Shown piece by piece: positions 23,164 to 31,797 of a stretch of DNA of 64,000 nucleotides. The notes under the pieces were generated by a model. The model saw only the letters and a program-made list of their open reading frames with translations. It ran no database searches and had not been told where the DNA came from. The number at the start of each line of letters is the position of its first letter. The stretch's first letter is position 1. Made by a program: the position numbers and the translations under genes. The DNA is taken from positions 1-64,000 of the forward strand of contig JAFIGX010000024.1 in NCBI GenBank assembly GCA_017849455.1, read 5' to 3'. The stretch is from Pseudobacter sp. (lineage in GTDB: Bacteria > Bacteroidota > Bacteroidia > Chitinophagales > Chitinophagaceae).

Positions 23164-26100
23164 TCAGTTCCCGCCTGTTCCTCCTGAACTGTCTGCCTTT
23201 GCTTCTACCGGCGCTTTTATCTTTTCCTTTTTCTTTTTATCGCCTCTGAAAAGATCACCGAACCGATCGAAATCGCGGCGATAACTGATACTGGCCCCGG
23301 ACCTGTTCTGCCTGGCGCCTACGCCCGTACCTGTCAAATAATTATAGGAATCACGATAGAAGAAAGTAAGTACCAGCTTACCATCCTGCCTGATCTTCCA
23401 CTCAGCAGTGATATCGGGCAGGAACTGCAGGTTCTTGGTGGCCTGCACCTGTTGAGAAGAAAGCCCGAAGTCCAGCGCGCTGCCGAAGGTGAATGTAAGC
23501 CGCTCATTGAGAAAGCTCTTACCGATATTGAAATTGAGATTCGTCCGGTCGATGCTCAACCGGTTCTTGTCTGCATTGTCGATCAGGTTGGTGCCACTGT
23601 AAAGCTGCGCATTGAAATTTACTTTGATGCTCTTGTCATTGAAGATCTTCTGGAAAATATTGGAGAACTGGCGGCTCAGGGTATTAGACAACACGCCGGA
23701 AATACTGCTTACCACCACTCCTTCAAAAGCGATATTTCCCAGGCCGCTCTGGCTGCCGGTGGATATCGGCCCGAAACTATTGAATACGATCAGGAAAGCG
23801 ACCTGCTTGTTCAATTCGTTCTCATCACTCTGGAGGCGTTGCAGGATGGCGATAGCATCAGGATCATTCTTGAGCGCACTGCCCTGCGGCAATTCGATCG
23901 CGAAGCGGATCTTGGGATGCATGAGCTTGTCGGTAAGACTGGCCACCACGATCACCTCACCCCGGTATTTCCGTACATTATTATTTACGGAGCTTCCACT
24001 ACCGGCCGCGAGCGAGAAATTATCGAGCCCCAGGTCACTGAAACGCACATTCTCTGCCCTGTATTCGGCGTCGATCTTGATATCGGCATCAAATGGATCG
24101 CCTTTCCATTGAATATAATTGCCCACTCCTTCGCGCAAGCGGAAGGGCTTACGAAGGAGTGATTGGAAGTTGAAATTGTAGTTCCCCCTGTCGATGTCAT
24201 ACCGGCCGATAATGGTGAACTCTCCATCCGTACTCGCCTTTAATTTCAGGTTGCCATGGCCGTTAGCCTGTATGATATCACCAGTGAGCTCGTCCAGGAT
24301 CACATACATATTGGCATAATTGTTCGCCGCGATATCCAGCGAAACGTTCAGGTTGCTTTCCCTCGAATTGCCAACCGGCTGCATTTCCCGGCCATAGACC
24401 TTCCAGACGATGAAATCGGCCTGGCCACTCTCCCGCGACGGGCCCGAACGGATAAATAATTTGGAGCTGTCAGCCGGCTCACCCTTGATATCCATTCGCA
24501 TATCGGCCAATGGGCCCTTCAGGGTCATATTGGCTTTGGCGAATACAGTTCCGAAGAACGGGTCCTTGCCGGTACCATTGGTAGAAAGAACGAGCAGCTT
24601 ATTGGTATTGAGGCCGAAGTCGAACTCAAGCTGATCAAAACCCTGGTGTTTCAGGATGCCCCTCGATACAGTTCCTGCATTGTTAAACTGGTCCCGGATA
24701 GTAAAAGAACCAAAATCGATATAACCATCCTTGAAATTGAAGGTGGCAGATGGGATCTTGTACAACACATTCGTATAATTCACCCGTAGCTCTCCATCCT
24801 TCAGTTGAACACGGCCCAGGTATTTGAGATTATTGGGCGGCCCGACGATCCGTAGACTGCCGGTTGCATACCCGGTCAGGTTGCTGAATACACCCGAAAG
24901 ATATCTTTCAAGGAGATTGATCCGGGTGTCATTGAAGTTGCTGGTAATATCGAGAGGAGTTGTAGTGGCGCTGTCGCGCGTATTGTACATCCCTTTCAGA
25001 TCAAAATTATAATCCTTGTTCTGCGATACTGCTCCAAAGTTTACCACACCATTGCGCATACTGTAATTGCCATCGAGCCGGAGAAGACCGATGGAATCAT
25101 CATCGAGGCGGAACTGGTCGGCCGAACCGTTCATGTCTACCTGCATTTTTCCAAACGGGTCGATCACATCTATGGTCGCTGTGAGCAAACCCTCCAGCCT
25201 GTTCTTCTTGACCACATAGGGCGCAAAATCGCCGATATTCAATTTTTTGATCTCTACCTTGATATCATTGGTATTGCCAATGTCGGAAGGGTGAGTGGTC
25301 ACGAGTATTTCCTGGTCGCCACTATAGATCTTCACTCCATCGGCCGATACCAGGTCCTCGCTGAAGACCAATTCCCCATCTTTGTCGATGAACCAGTTTT
25401 TCCCGTTCACATCGAAATTGGATTGATTGAAGACGATCCGCACTCCTTTCGGCATGGTCTGCACCTGCGCCGATATATTGGCCGTATTGATGGTCTGGCT
25501 GGCACTGGTTTTCACCGTCACCTTCGACAGGTCATTGGAAGAGCCTATATGAATAGTAGACCCTGGGAAATGCAGGCTGTCGTTAAGATAAACATCTGCA
25601 ATGGAGCTTTCGAGTGAAAGGCTGTCGAGATTCCCCACACCTTTAAGGCTTACATTGTACACCGTAACATTCTTGTATTGGAATTGTGGTACCTCCGCAT
25701 TCAGGTCGAGCAGGTTTTCCTTGCTGTTGATCCTGCCGGTAACCGTGCTGTAATTGAAGCCCCGCAGGTTCTTGTCTACGAAATCCAGGTAGTCATCCAC
25801 CTTTTTGGTAGTGATCACGAAACTGAAATTCTCGTCCGACAGCGCCTTGCTAGGCTTGATATAGCTTGGATAATATTTGGTGAGGAAGGTGCGGAAGGCA
25901 GCCGGCAGTTCCATGATCGAGAATTCACCGACCAGCGCCGCATCGAATTCATTGCTCAGGACAGTGATCACTTTATTATTGCCCATGACCTTCGATTCCA
26001 CGTTGAGTGAATCGAAGGATATTCTTTGGCCGTTCCTGAAAACGGAGGCTTCATAGATCCGGGCCGTACCTAAAAAATTATCTACGTTGTTCCCAGTAAA

Positions 26101-27969
26101 ATCGAAGTTGAATTTACCATTGAAATCGATGCTGTCATTCGTGAGCCTGATCTTCTTCAGATTTGCCTTGGTGACATCGGCATTGAAATTGAATTGGGGG
26201 ATGTCCTTGCTGAAATCCACCAGGCCATCCAGGTGTGCATTCAGGTTGGAATCGGCCACCGTCAGTTCTCCATTGAACAGCCGTTTAGCCACTGTTCCTT
26301 TGACCTGTATATTCTGATAGGCATATTCATTCACTTCGATTGAACGGATAGCGCCATCGAGCTTCGCATTGAGGTTGCCTGTTTTCAGTCCGCGGCCATT
26401 GATGCTTCCTTTGAAGCTGATCCTTCCTATCTGCGGCATATCGATGAACTGTCCCAGTTGGAATCCTTCGGTCTTGAGATTACCGGAATAGCTGGTATGT
26501 CCCAGGTCGGGGAATTTCATGTTCACGTCGGTGACCAGCGTACCGAGATTGGTCTCCAGTGTACCATAGGTCACGAAATCTTTCACGAAGCCGGTGAAGT
26601 TCCCTTTGAAGCGGATGTATTGTATCCTATCGAGCCGCGGCTGCTGTACCTTCTTCAGTTGCGGAATGATCGTGATCGCATCCTGGTAAGTGCTGCGAAA
26701 ATCATTGGCCTCGAAATCGATAAATGTCTTATCGATGTCGGGCAGTCCGCGCAGGCTGATATTCCCGTTGAGATAGGCGTTCTTCCCGGATTCGATCACC
26801 AGTTTTTTGGCTACCAGGTTATCGACAGACCCACGGACCCTGCCGCTGATCCGGATCTTTTTCTTCCATGTTCTCATCTCCGGCGCGAAATAAGCGATAT
26901 CATCGCTGTCGAGCTCGGCTTCATTGAAGTCGCCATCCATACGGACATTGGAGATGAAATCACCCATATCATCAAACGAATCGTAGCGCATGGCAAAGAA
27001 ATGGTGGAGATGACTGCGGTTCGTTTGCAGATCGAGGTTGGCGAATTCCATCGCTTCGGGATGTGCTTTGACATTGGCCTGCATTTTTTTCACCACCAAT
27101 CCGCCACGTTCTTTGGTGCTGAGGGTCATGATAGCCGTGATGGAGTCCTGTTTGAAGGCAACATTTTTGAATACGGCATCGATATCGCTGAACAGGATAT
27201 GGGCCCCGTCGAAATGGTCATACACGGGCCTGTTGGTTTCTTTATCACTTTTGAAATTGCCATTCTTCAACGTAAGCTGATCGATGAGGATCTCCCATTT
27301 GCCGGGATTCCAGCGAAGATGGGCTGTATCGTTGACAATATTTTCGATAGCCTTTTTTGGGCGAAGGGAATCGGGTCGCTTGCCTTCATAATTGTAAATG
27401 GCGAAGAGCGGTCTATCGATGATGAAGGAATTGAGGTGCACTTTTTTGTCGGCAAAGCTGACCTTATCGGCGTCGATATCGAGCGAAGAGAAACGAAGCA
27501 ACTGGTCTTCCCCACGCCAGGCATCCCGCTGGAGCAAGGATACATTGGCCAGTTCCACCTTTTTGAGATCGAGGTTGATCCCGTTGCTATCGGGAGAAGT
27601 TTTTTTGGGCCCGCTGAAATAATCGATGATGAAACGATAGTTCCATACTGAATCGGTGCGCTGCAAATGGATCACGGCATCCTGCAGGCCGACATATTTC
27701 AGTTCAATATTGTCCTTGAAGAAGAACCAGTCTGTGATATTGACCTTCAATGCCCCTGCATACAGCAAGGTGTCTTGTTGCTGGTCTTTGATCAGCGTTT
27801 CTTCCAGCACCATTTTATTGAACAGGGCGAAGTCTACATGTTTGATCTGAACGGTAGTATGGAGGTCTTTGGAAAGGCGTTTGGTGACCTGGTGCACCAG
27901 CCAATTCTGTACCGGGGTTGTTTGCACGGCCAGCCATGCCAATATGATCAGGCCGATCAGTATCAGCAA
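23164..27969 (-). CDS. tamB: Translocation and assembly module TamB-like protein
   Basis: About 1600 residues. An N-terminal hydrophobic anchor (LILIGLIILAWLAV) is followed by a very long repetitive beta region of AsmA/TamB type and a C-terminal DUF490/TamB domain (about the last 350 residues: GDIIQANGHGNLKLKA, GRYDIDRGNYNF, IQWKGDPFDADIKI, and a final barrel-like end FFYRDSYNYLTG). TamB spans the periplasm and helps outer-membrane protein insertion or lipid transport. There is no ATG or GTG start: the frame opens after a stop at 28033, and the only candidates are TTG 27969 or CTG 28002. The CTG fits the promoter better and adds a basic n-region (RKFWKISRTV). Confidence 0.92.
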   Translation of the reverse strand: MLILIGLIILAWLAVQTTPVQNWLVHQVTKRLSKDLHTTVQIKHVDFALFNKMVLEETLIKDQQQDTLLYAGALKVNITDWFFFKDNIELKYVGLQDAVIHLQRTDSVWNYRFIIDYFSGPKKTSPDSNGINLDLKKVELANVSLLQRDAWRGEDQLLRFSSLDIDADKVSFADKKVHLNSFIIDRPLFAIYNYEGKRPDSLRPKKAIENIVNDTAHLRWNPGKWEILIDQLTLKNGNFKSDKETNRPVYDHFDGAHILFSDIDAVFKNVAFKQDSITAIMTLSTKERGGLVVKKMQANVKAHPEAMEFANLDLQTNRSHLHHFFAMRYDSFDDMGDFISNVRMDGDFNEAELDSDDIAYFAPEMRTWKKKIRISGRVRGSVDNLVAKKLVIESGKNAYLNGNISLRGLPDIDKTFIDFEANDFRSTYQDAITIIPQLKKVQQPRLDRIQYIRFKGNFTGFVKDFVTYGTLETNLGTLVTDVNMKFPDLGHTSYSGNLKTEGFQLGQFIDMPQIGRISFKGSINGRGLKTGNLNAKLDGAIRSIEVNEYAYQNIQVKGTVAKRLFNGELTVADSNLNAHLDGLVDFSKDIPQFNFNADVTKANLKKIRLTNDSIDFNGKFNFDFTGNNVDNFLGTARIYEASVFRNGQRISFDSLNVESKVMGNNKVITVLSNEFDAALVGEFSIMELPAAFRTFLTKYYPSYIKPSKALSDENFSFVITTKKVDDYLDFVDKNLRGFNYSTVTGRINSKENLLDLNAEVPQFQYKNVTVYNVSLKGVGNLDSLSLESSIADVYLNDSLHFPGSTIHIGSSNDLSKVTVKTSASQTINTANISAQVQTMPKGVRIVFNQSNFDVNGKNWFIDKDGELVFSEDLVSADGVKIYSGDQEILVTTHPSDIGNTNDIKVEIKKLNIGDFAPYVVKKNRLEGLLTATIDVIDPFGKMQVDMNGSADQFRLDDDSIGLLRLDGNYSMRNGVVNFGAVSQNKDYNFDLKGMYNTRDSATTTPLDITSNFNDTRINLLERYLSGVFSNLTGYATGSLRIVGPPNNLKYLGRVQLKDGELRVNYTNVLYKIPSATFNFKDGYIDFGSFTIRDQFNNAGTVSRGILKHQGFDQLEFDFGLNTNKLLVLSTNGTGKDPFFGTVFAKANMTLKGPLADMRMDIKGEPADSSKLFIRSGPSRESGQADFIVWKVYGREMQPVGNSRESNLNVSLDIAANNYANMYVILDELTGDIIQANGHGNLKLKASTDGEFTIIGRYDIDRGNYNFNFQSLLRKPFRLREGVGNYIQWKGDPFDADIKIDAEYRAENVRFSDLGLDNFSLAAGSGSSVNNNVRKYRGEVIVVASLTDKLMHPKIRFAIELPQGSALKNDPDAIAILQRLQSDENELNKQVAFLIVFNSFGPISTGSQSGLGNIAFEGVVVSSISGVLSNTLSRQFSNIFQKIFNDKSIKVNFNAQLYSGTNLIDNADKNRLSIDRTNLNFNIGKSFLNERLTFTFGSALDFGLSSQQVQATKNLQFLPDITAEWKIRQDGKLVLTFFYRDSYNYLTGTGVGARQNRSGASISYRRDFDRFGDLFRGDKKKKEKIKAPVEAKADSSGGTGGN

Positions 27970-28019
27970 TACGGTCCGGGATATTTTCCAAAACTTTCTC
28001 AGGTTCTGAGTATTGGGTG

Positions 28020-28049
28020 CAAAATTAGGTGATCAGGGTTGTTGAGCAA
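28020..28049 (-). promoter_or_regulatory. Promoter of tamB
   Basis: On the minus strand TTG (28049-28047), exactly 19 bp, then TAATTTTG (28027-28020). The transcript should start near 28015, which leaves 13 nt to a CTG at 28002 or 46 nt to a TTG at 27969. Confidence 0.7.
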
Positions 28050-28142
28050 ATTCAGTACCAATGAATAATGTATTTTCCCCTTTTCCGGATGCCCGGGAGG
28101 CCGGAAAAACATAAATTGCAGTTCCAGCTTAAAGAAACTCAC

Positions 28143-29201
28143 ATGAAAATTTTTATACTATTGTCAACCGTGCTGATATTTAACAGCGCTTTAGGACAGT
28201 CGCAATACAATATGACCAATTCTGCTCATACCCATAAACCGGTACTTGTGATCCATGGAGGGGCCGGCACCATCCTGAAAAAGAATATGACACCCGAAAA
28301 GGAAAAAGCCTATTCGGATGGGCTGAAAGCCGCACTGGAGAAGGGGTACGCCATTTTGAAAGCCGGGGGCAGTTCACTCGACGCGGTGGAAGCTGCAGTA
28401 AAAGTGATGGAAGATAACCCGCTTTTCAATGCGGGTAAAGGGGCCGTTTTTACCCATGAAGGCACCAATGAACTGGATGCCGCCATCATGGATGGCAAGA
28501 CCCTGGCGGCAGGAGCAGTGGCAGGAGTGAAGACCATCAGGAACCCGATCACTGCTGCGAGGGCGGTGATGGAACACAGTCCGCATGTGATGATGGTGGG
28601 CAGTGGCGCAGAACAGTTTGCTGCTCAACATGGGATCACGATCGTAGATCCTTCTTATTTCTATACCGAAGAACGCTGGAAAGCTTTGCAGCGGGTGAAG
28701 AAGGAAGATTCTTTGAAGACAGAGCTCGACCATGGCAGCAAAAAATCCAATTCAGGATTATTGCAACCGGAGAACAGGGATTCAAAATACGGCACTGTGG
28801 GCGCGGTAGCGCTCGACCAGCATGGTGACCTGGCAGCAGCCACCAGTACAGGGGGCATGACCAACAAACGCTGGGGACGGGTAGGGGACGCACCCATCAT
28901 CGGCGCAGGCACTTATGCCAATAATGCTACCTGCGCCATCAGTTGCACGGGATGGGGTGAATTTTTCATCCGCCTCGTGATGGCCAAAACGATCAGTGAT
29001 AGGATGGAATTCGGCCAGTGGTCATTACAAAAAGCGGCTGATGAAATGATCATGAAGAGGTTGCCGGCCCTGAAAGGTGACGGTGGACTTATCGCCGTCG
29101 ACAAGCAAGGCAATATTGCCATGCCTTTCTGCACGGAAGGCATGTACCGTGGATACATAACGGCTGATGGAAAAATGGAGATCAGGATTTACAAGGAATG
29201 A
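28143..29201 (+). CDS. Exported isoaspartyl peptidase / L-asparaginase (Ntn hydrolase)
   Basis: 352 residues from ATG 28143, which begins the signal peptide (MKIFILLSTVLIFNSALGQ). Plant-type/glycosylasparaginase family: VLVIHGGAGTI at the start, AGSSLDAVEAAV-like and NPLFNAGKGAVFTHEG motifs, and the autocatalytic nucleophile Thr at about 218 in SKYGTVGAVALD. GGMTNKRWGRVGDAPIIGAGTYA binds substrate in the beta subunit. The precursor would cleave before Thr218 to give alpha and beta chains. It removes beta-aspartyl residues from peptides or hydrolyses asparagine, here in the periplasm. A gamma-glutamyltransferase gene lies nearby. The end is 6 bp from the convergent DinB-like gene. Confidence 0.93.
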   Translation: MKIFILLSTVLIFNSALGQSQYNMTNSAHTHKPVLVIHGGAGTILKKNMTPEKEKAYSDGLKAALEKGYAILKAGGSSLDAVEAAVKVMEDNPLFNAGKGAVFTHEGTNELDAAIMDGKTLAAGAVAGVKTIRNPITAARAVMEHSPHVMMVGSGAEQFAAQHGITIVDPSYFYTEERWKALQRVKKEDSLKTELDHGSKKSNSGLLQPENRDSKYGTVGAVALDQHGDLAAATSTGGMTNKRWGRVGDAPIIGAGTYANNATCAISCTGWGEFFIRLVMAKTISDRMEFGQWSLQKAADEMIMKRLPALKGDGGLIAVDKQGNIAMPFCTEGMYRGYITADGKMEIRIYKE

Positions 29202-29207
29202 TCCGGC

Positions 29208-29762
29208 TTACTTCATCAGTTTGGCAGGATCTTTTACACCAGTGCCCTGGTTGTATTCATTCGATTTTCCCTTTTCGATGGAGAGGCTTTTCCACTGATC
29301 ATTCTTAATGAGCTTACCGATATACATGATCTGTCCTACGTGGCTAGGGTAATGGGCCAGTTGCCTGTTGATGGCATCGATCACCGTGAGTGGCTCATTC
29401 CGGATGGTGATCGTTTTCAGCAGGTCCTGTTCTGTGAGCGATCTCAACGTATCGAGCAGACAGGCCCATCCTTTTTCCCAGTAATCGATCAGTTGGTTTT
29501 TGGAGTATTGCTGAATTTCAAATTCCTTGTCGCGCTGCCGCCATTCCTTCTCGCCATCTTCTGTAAGGAAATTGGTCCACCGGCTGAGCATATTCCCGCT
29601 CAGATGCTGAATGATGACAGCGATGCTGTTGGATGCCTCATTGGGGCGGAAATGGAAATCTTTCTCTTCCAGTTGTTCAAAAGTTTTATCGCCCAATAAT
29701 TTGTATGCGCGGAAGCGGCGGATGACCGTATCCAGGAATTCAGCGCCGATTGAATTACTCAT
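29208..29762 (-). CDS. DUF1572/DinB-like protein
   Basis: 184 residues, cytoplasmic. Four-helix DinB/YfiT-like fold of the DUF1572 kind: FRPNEASNSIAVIIQHLSGNMLSRWTNFL, the YWEKGW region, and HYPSHVGQIMYIGKLI with the two histidine positions typical of the DinB-like metal site. Relatives include bacillithiol- or mycothiol-dependent enzymes and proteins of unknown function; no reaction can be assigned. A -7 motif sits 20 bp upstream. It is transcribed away from the asparaginase gene end and lies 50 bp from the end of the gamma-glutamyltransferase gene on the same strand. Confidence 0.85.
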   Translation of the reverse strand: MSNSIGAEFLDTVIRRFRAYKLLGDKTFEQLEEKDFHFRPNEASNSIAVIIQHLSGNMLSRWTNFLTEDGEKEWRQRDKEFEIQQYSKNQLIDYWEKGWACLLDTLRSLTEQDLLKTITIRNEPLTVIDAINRQLAHYPSHVGQIMYIGKLIKNDQWKSLSIEKGKSNEYNQGTGVKDPAKLMK

Positions 29763-29782
29763 AAAAGATCATTTTGATACAG

Positions 29783-29790
29783 CAAAATTA
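29783..29790 (-). promoter_or_regulatory. -7 element of the DUF1572 gene
   Basis: TAATTTTG on the minus strand, 20 bases from ATG 29762 (leader about 16 nt). No TTG at the usual distance upstream. Confidence 0.45.
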
Positions 29791-29813
29791 CGGACCAACA
29801 TGCGGCTGCAGTG

Positions 29814-31523
29814 TTAAAATCCTGCTGCATGATCATCGCCCCGTTTATCGCCAACCACTTCGATCGTTCCATTGGGTAAAATGCGGATCAGCTCTGTTCT
29901 GCCTATGGGGTTGCGCTGGTTGATGGTATAGCCCATTTGCTGAAGCTGTTCGCGGACAGATGGCGGGAAGTCGCGCTCCACGGCAATTTCATCGGGCAAC
30001 CACTGGTGATGGAATTTGGGTTTGTTCACGGCGTCTTCCGTGCTCATATCGAATTCGAGCACATTGATCAGGGTTTGAAAAACGGAAGTGGTGATGGTGG
30101 TGCCGCCGGGTGTCCCCAATACGAGATAGGGTTTCCTGTCCTTCAATACGATGGTAGGCGTCATGGAACTGAGCATTCTCTTTCCGGGTGCGATGGCGTT
30201 TGCATCGGCGCCTACGGCGCCGTACATATTCGGTACTCCGGGTTTCACGCTGAAGTCGTCCATTTCGTTGTTCAGTAAGAACCCGGCCCCGCCAACTACG
30301 GTATGGCTGCCATAGCCGCCATTGAGTGTGGTGGTCACTGCCACTGCATTGCCGGCCGCATCGTACACGCTCAGGTGGGTGGTCTCTTCACTTTCGGCAA
30401 TGATGCCCGCCTGGGTGATCTTGCTGCTGCCGGCTTTGTGCGGGTCATAGTCTTTCATCCGTTCCCGCAGGTAAGCCTCACTGATGAGCGTTTTTACAGG
30501 CACTTTATAAAAATCGGTATCGCCGAGGTATTTGGCGCGGTCTGCATAAGCACGGCGCTCGATCTCCGTCATCAGTTGTACCGATGCGGCTGTCTGGAAC
30601 CCGTAGGATTTGACCGGCTGATCTTCTATCATCTTCATCATCTGCGGCAGCAGGATACCGCCGCTCGATGGCAAAGGCATGGTGATGATATGGTATCCCT
30701 TGTAAGGAAAGATCACGGGCTTTCTCTCTTTGGCCTGGTATTGTTGCAGGTCTTCATAACTGATCATCCCATTTCCACGCTTCATTTCTTCCACGATGAG
30801 CCTGGCTGTTTCACCACCATAAAATCCTTCCTGCCCATTGTCGCGTATACGTTTCAGCGTTAGGGCCAGGTCTTTCTGGACGAGCGTGTCCCCCGGTTTC
30901 CAGCCTCCGGTTTTTATGAAGATGGGAGTAACGCTGTTATATCGTCGAAAAGCTTCCTGCGACGCATTGAGGCCACGGGCTTCGGCCTCCGTGATCACGA
31001 ACCCCTTTTCTGCCAGGTCGATGGCCGGTTGTATCAATTGTTTGAAAGGAAGCTTCCCATATTTTGCCGAAGCGAAGAGACCAGCAATGGTGCCTGGTAC
31101 ACCGGCCGACAGGTGACCATTCTGGCTGAGATTGGTCTGCGCCTGTCCGTTCTGATCGAGGTACATATCCCGGCTGGCATGTCCGGGCGCTTTTTCCCGG
31201 TAATCGATAGCGATCGTTTCTCCATTGGAGAGATGGCCAACGAGGAATCCACCTCCACCGATATTGCCGGCGCCGGGATAGACGACGGCCAGCGCCAGTT
31301 GTGTGGCGATAGCAGCATCGACCGCATTGCCTCCCTGCCGGAGAATCGATACACCTATTTCACTGGCGAGCGGATGAGCTGATACCACGGCCCCCTGCGT
31401 GCAGATTATTTTCTTTTGTATTTGATAATGGTAAGGATCGATGCCTGCCGGCTGACCTGCCTTGCGGGCCGCTGAACAGGCCATCAATGAAACGGACAAA
31501 AGAGTATAGCAGATTATTCTCAT
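29814..31523 (-). CDS. ggt: Gamma-glutamyltransferase lipoprotein
   Basis: 569 residues. Lipoprotein signal MRIICYTLLSVSLMAC (Cys 16). Large-subunit motifs GGNAVDAAIATQLALAVVYP, GNIGGGGFLVG, YREKAPGHA and GVPGTIAGL, then the autocleavage nucleophile Thr at about 381 in EETTHLSVYD. The small subunit has NGGYGSHTVVGGAGFLLNNEMDDF and the oxyanion motif RMLSSMTPTIV plus GTPGGTTI. GGTs cleave or transfer the gamma-glutamyl group of glutathione and other gamma-glutamyl amides, extracytoplasmically. The lid-loop region SVKPGVPN is present. In this window a GCS2-type ligase that might make gamma-glutamyl compounds lies 15 kb away; a functional link is only a suggestion. Confidence 0.96.
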   Translation of the reverse strand: MRIICYTLLSVSLMACSAARKAGQPAGIDPYHYQIQKKIICTQGAVVSAHPLASEIGVSILRQGGNAVDAAIATQLALAVVYPGAGNIGGGGFLVGHLSNGETIAIDYREKAPGHASRDMYLDQNGQAQTNLSQNGHLSAGVPGTIAGLFASAKYGKLPFKQLIQPAIDLAEKGFVITEAEARGLNASQEAFRRYNSVTPIFIKTGGWKPGDTLVQKDLALTLKRIRDNGQEGFYGGETARLIVEEMKRGNGMISYEDLQQYQAKERKPVIFPYKGYHIITMPLPSSGGILLPQMMKMIEDQPVKSYGFQTAASVQLMTEIERRAYADRAKYLGDTDFYKVPVKTLISEAYLRERMKDYDPHKAGSSKITQAGIIAESEETTHLSVYDAAGNAVAVTTTLNGGYGSHTVVGGAGFLLNNEMDDFSVKPGVPNMYGAVGADANAIAPGKRMLSSMTPTIVLKDRKPYLVLGTPGGTTITTSVFQTLINVLEFDMSTEDAVNKPKFHHQWLPDEIAVERDFPPSVREQLQQMGYTINQRNPIGRTELIRILPNGTIEVVGDKRGDDHAAGF

Positions 31524-31637
31524 ATTATTTTACACTTATAATGACAGCATACAATTTCCCCGTAAAATTATTGAAGGAATCGTATTGTAGCGTCAGGCGG
31601 TACTTGCAATCTGCAATTCTTTTCTTATTTTCATAGT

Positions 31638-31717
31638 GCGACTGATCGATCGGTATTCTTACCAAATAGCTACGATCACATGAGAAAAATGGTCCCGGCC
31701 ATCGCCGGGATTTTTAT
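31638..31717 (+). ncRNA. Candidate small RNA or orphan leader ending in a terminator
   Basis: A promoter-like TTG (31604-31606) with exactly 19 bp to TAttTTCA (31626-31633, two mismatches to TAnnTTTG) precedes about 80 nt with no obvious gene. The stretch ends in a hairpin TCCCGGC (31693-31699), CATC, GCCGGGA (31704-31710) followed by five T. It sits between divergent genes, where a terminator is not expected for either neighbour. An attenuator in the M14 peptidase leader is the alternative. Confidence 0.35.
31693..31715 (+). terminator. Rho-independent terminator in a divergent intergenic region
   Basis: A 7-bp GC-rich stem (TCCCGGC/GCCGGGA), a four-base loop CATC, then TTTTT, with GAAAAA on the other side so that it could also work in reverse. 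About 80 bp upstream of ATG 31798. Confidence 0.7.
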
Positions 31718-31797
31718 TTGGCCGGTCGATGATGAGTGCCGAACGTATCCTAAACTCCATATCTTTCCTTATTTTCATGGCTTATATGATTTCAATT

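Noticed and set aside
26458..27651. A 397-codon open frame on the plus strand inside tamB
   Set aside because: Antisense shadow of a long conserved gene with no recognisable protein features.
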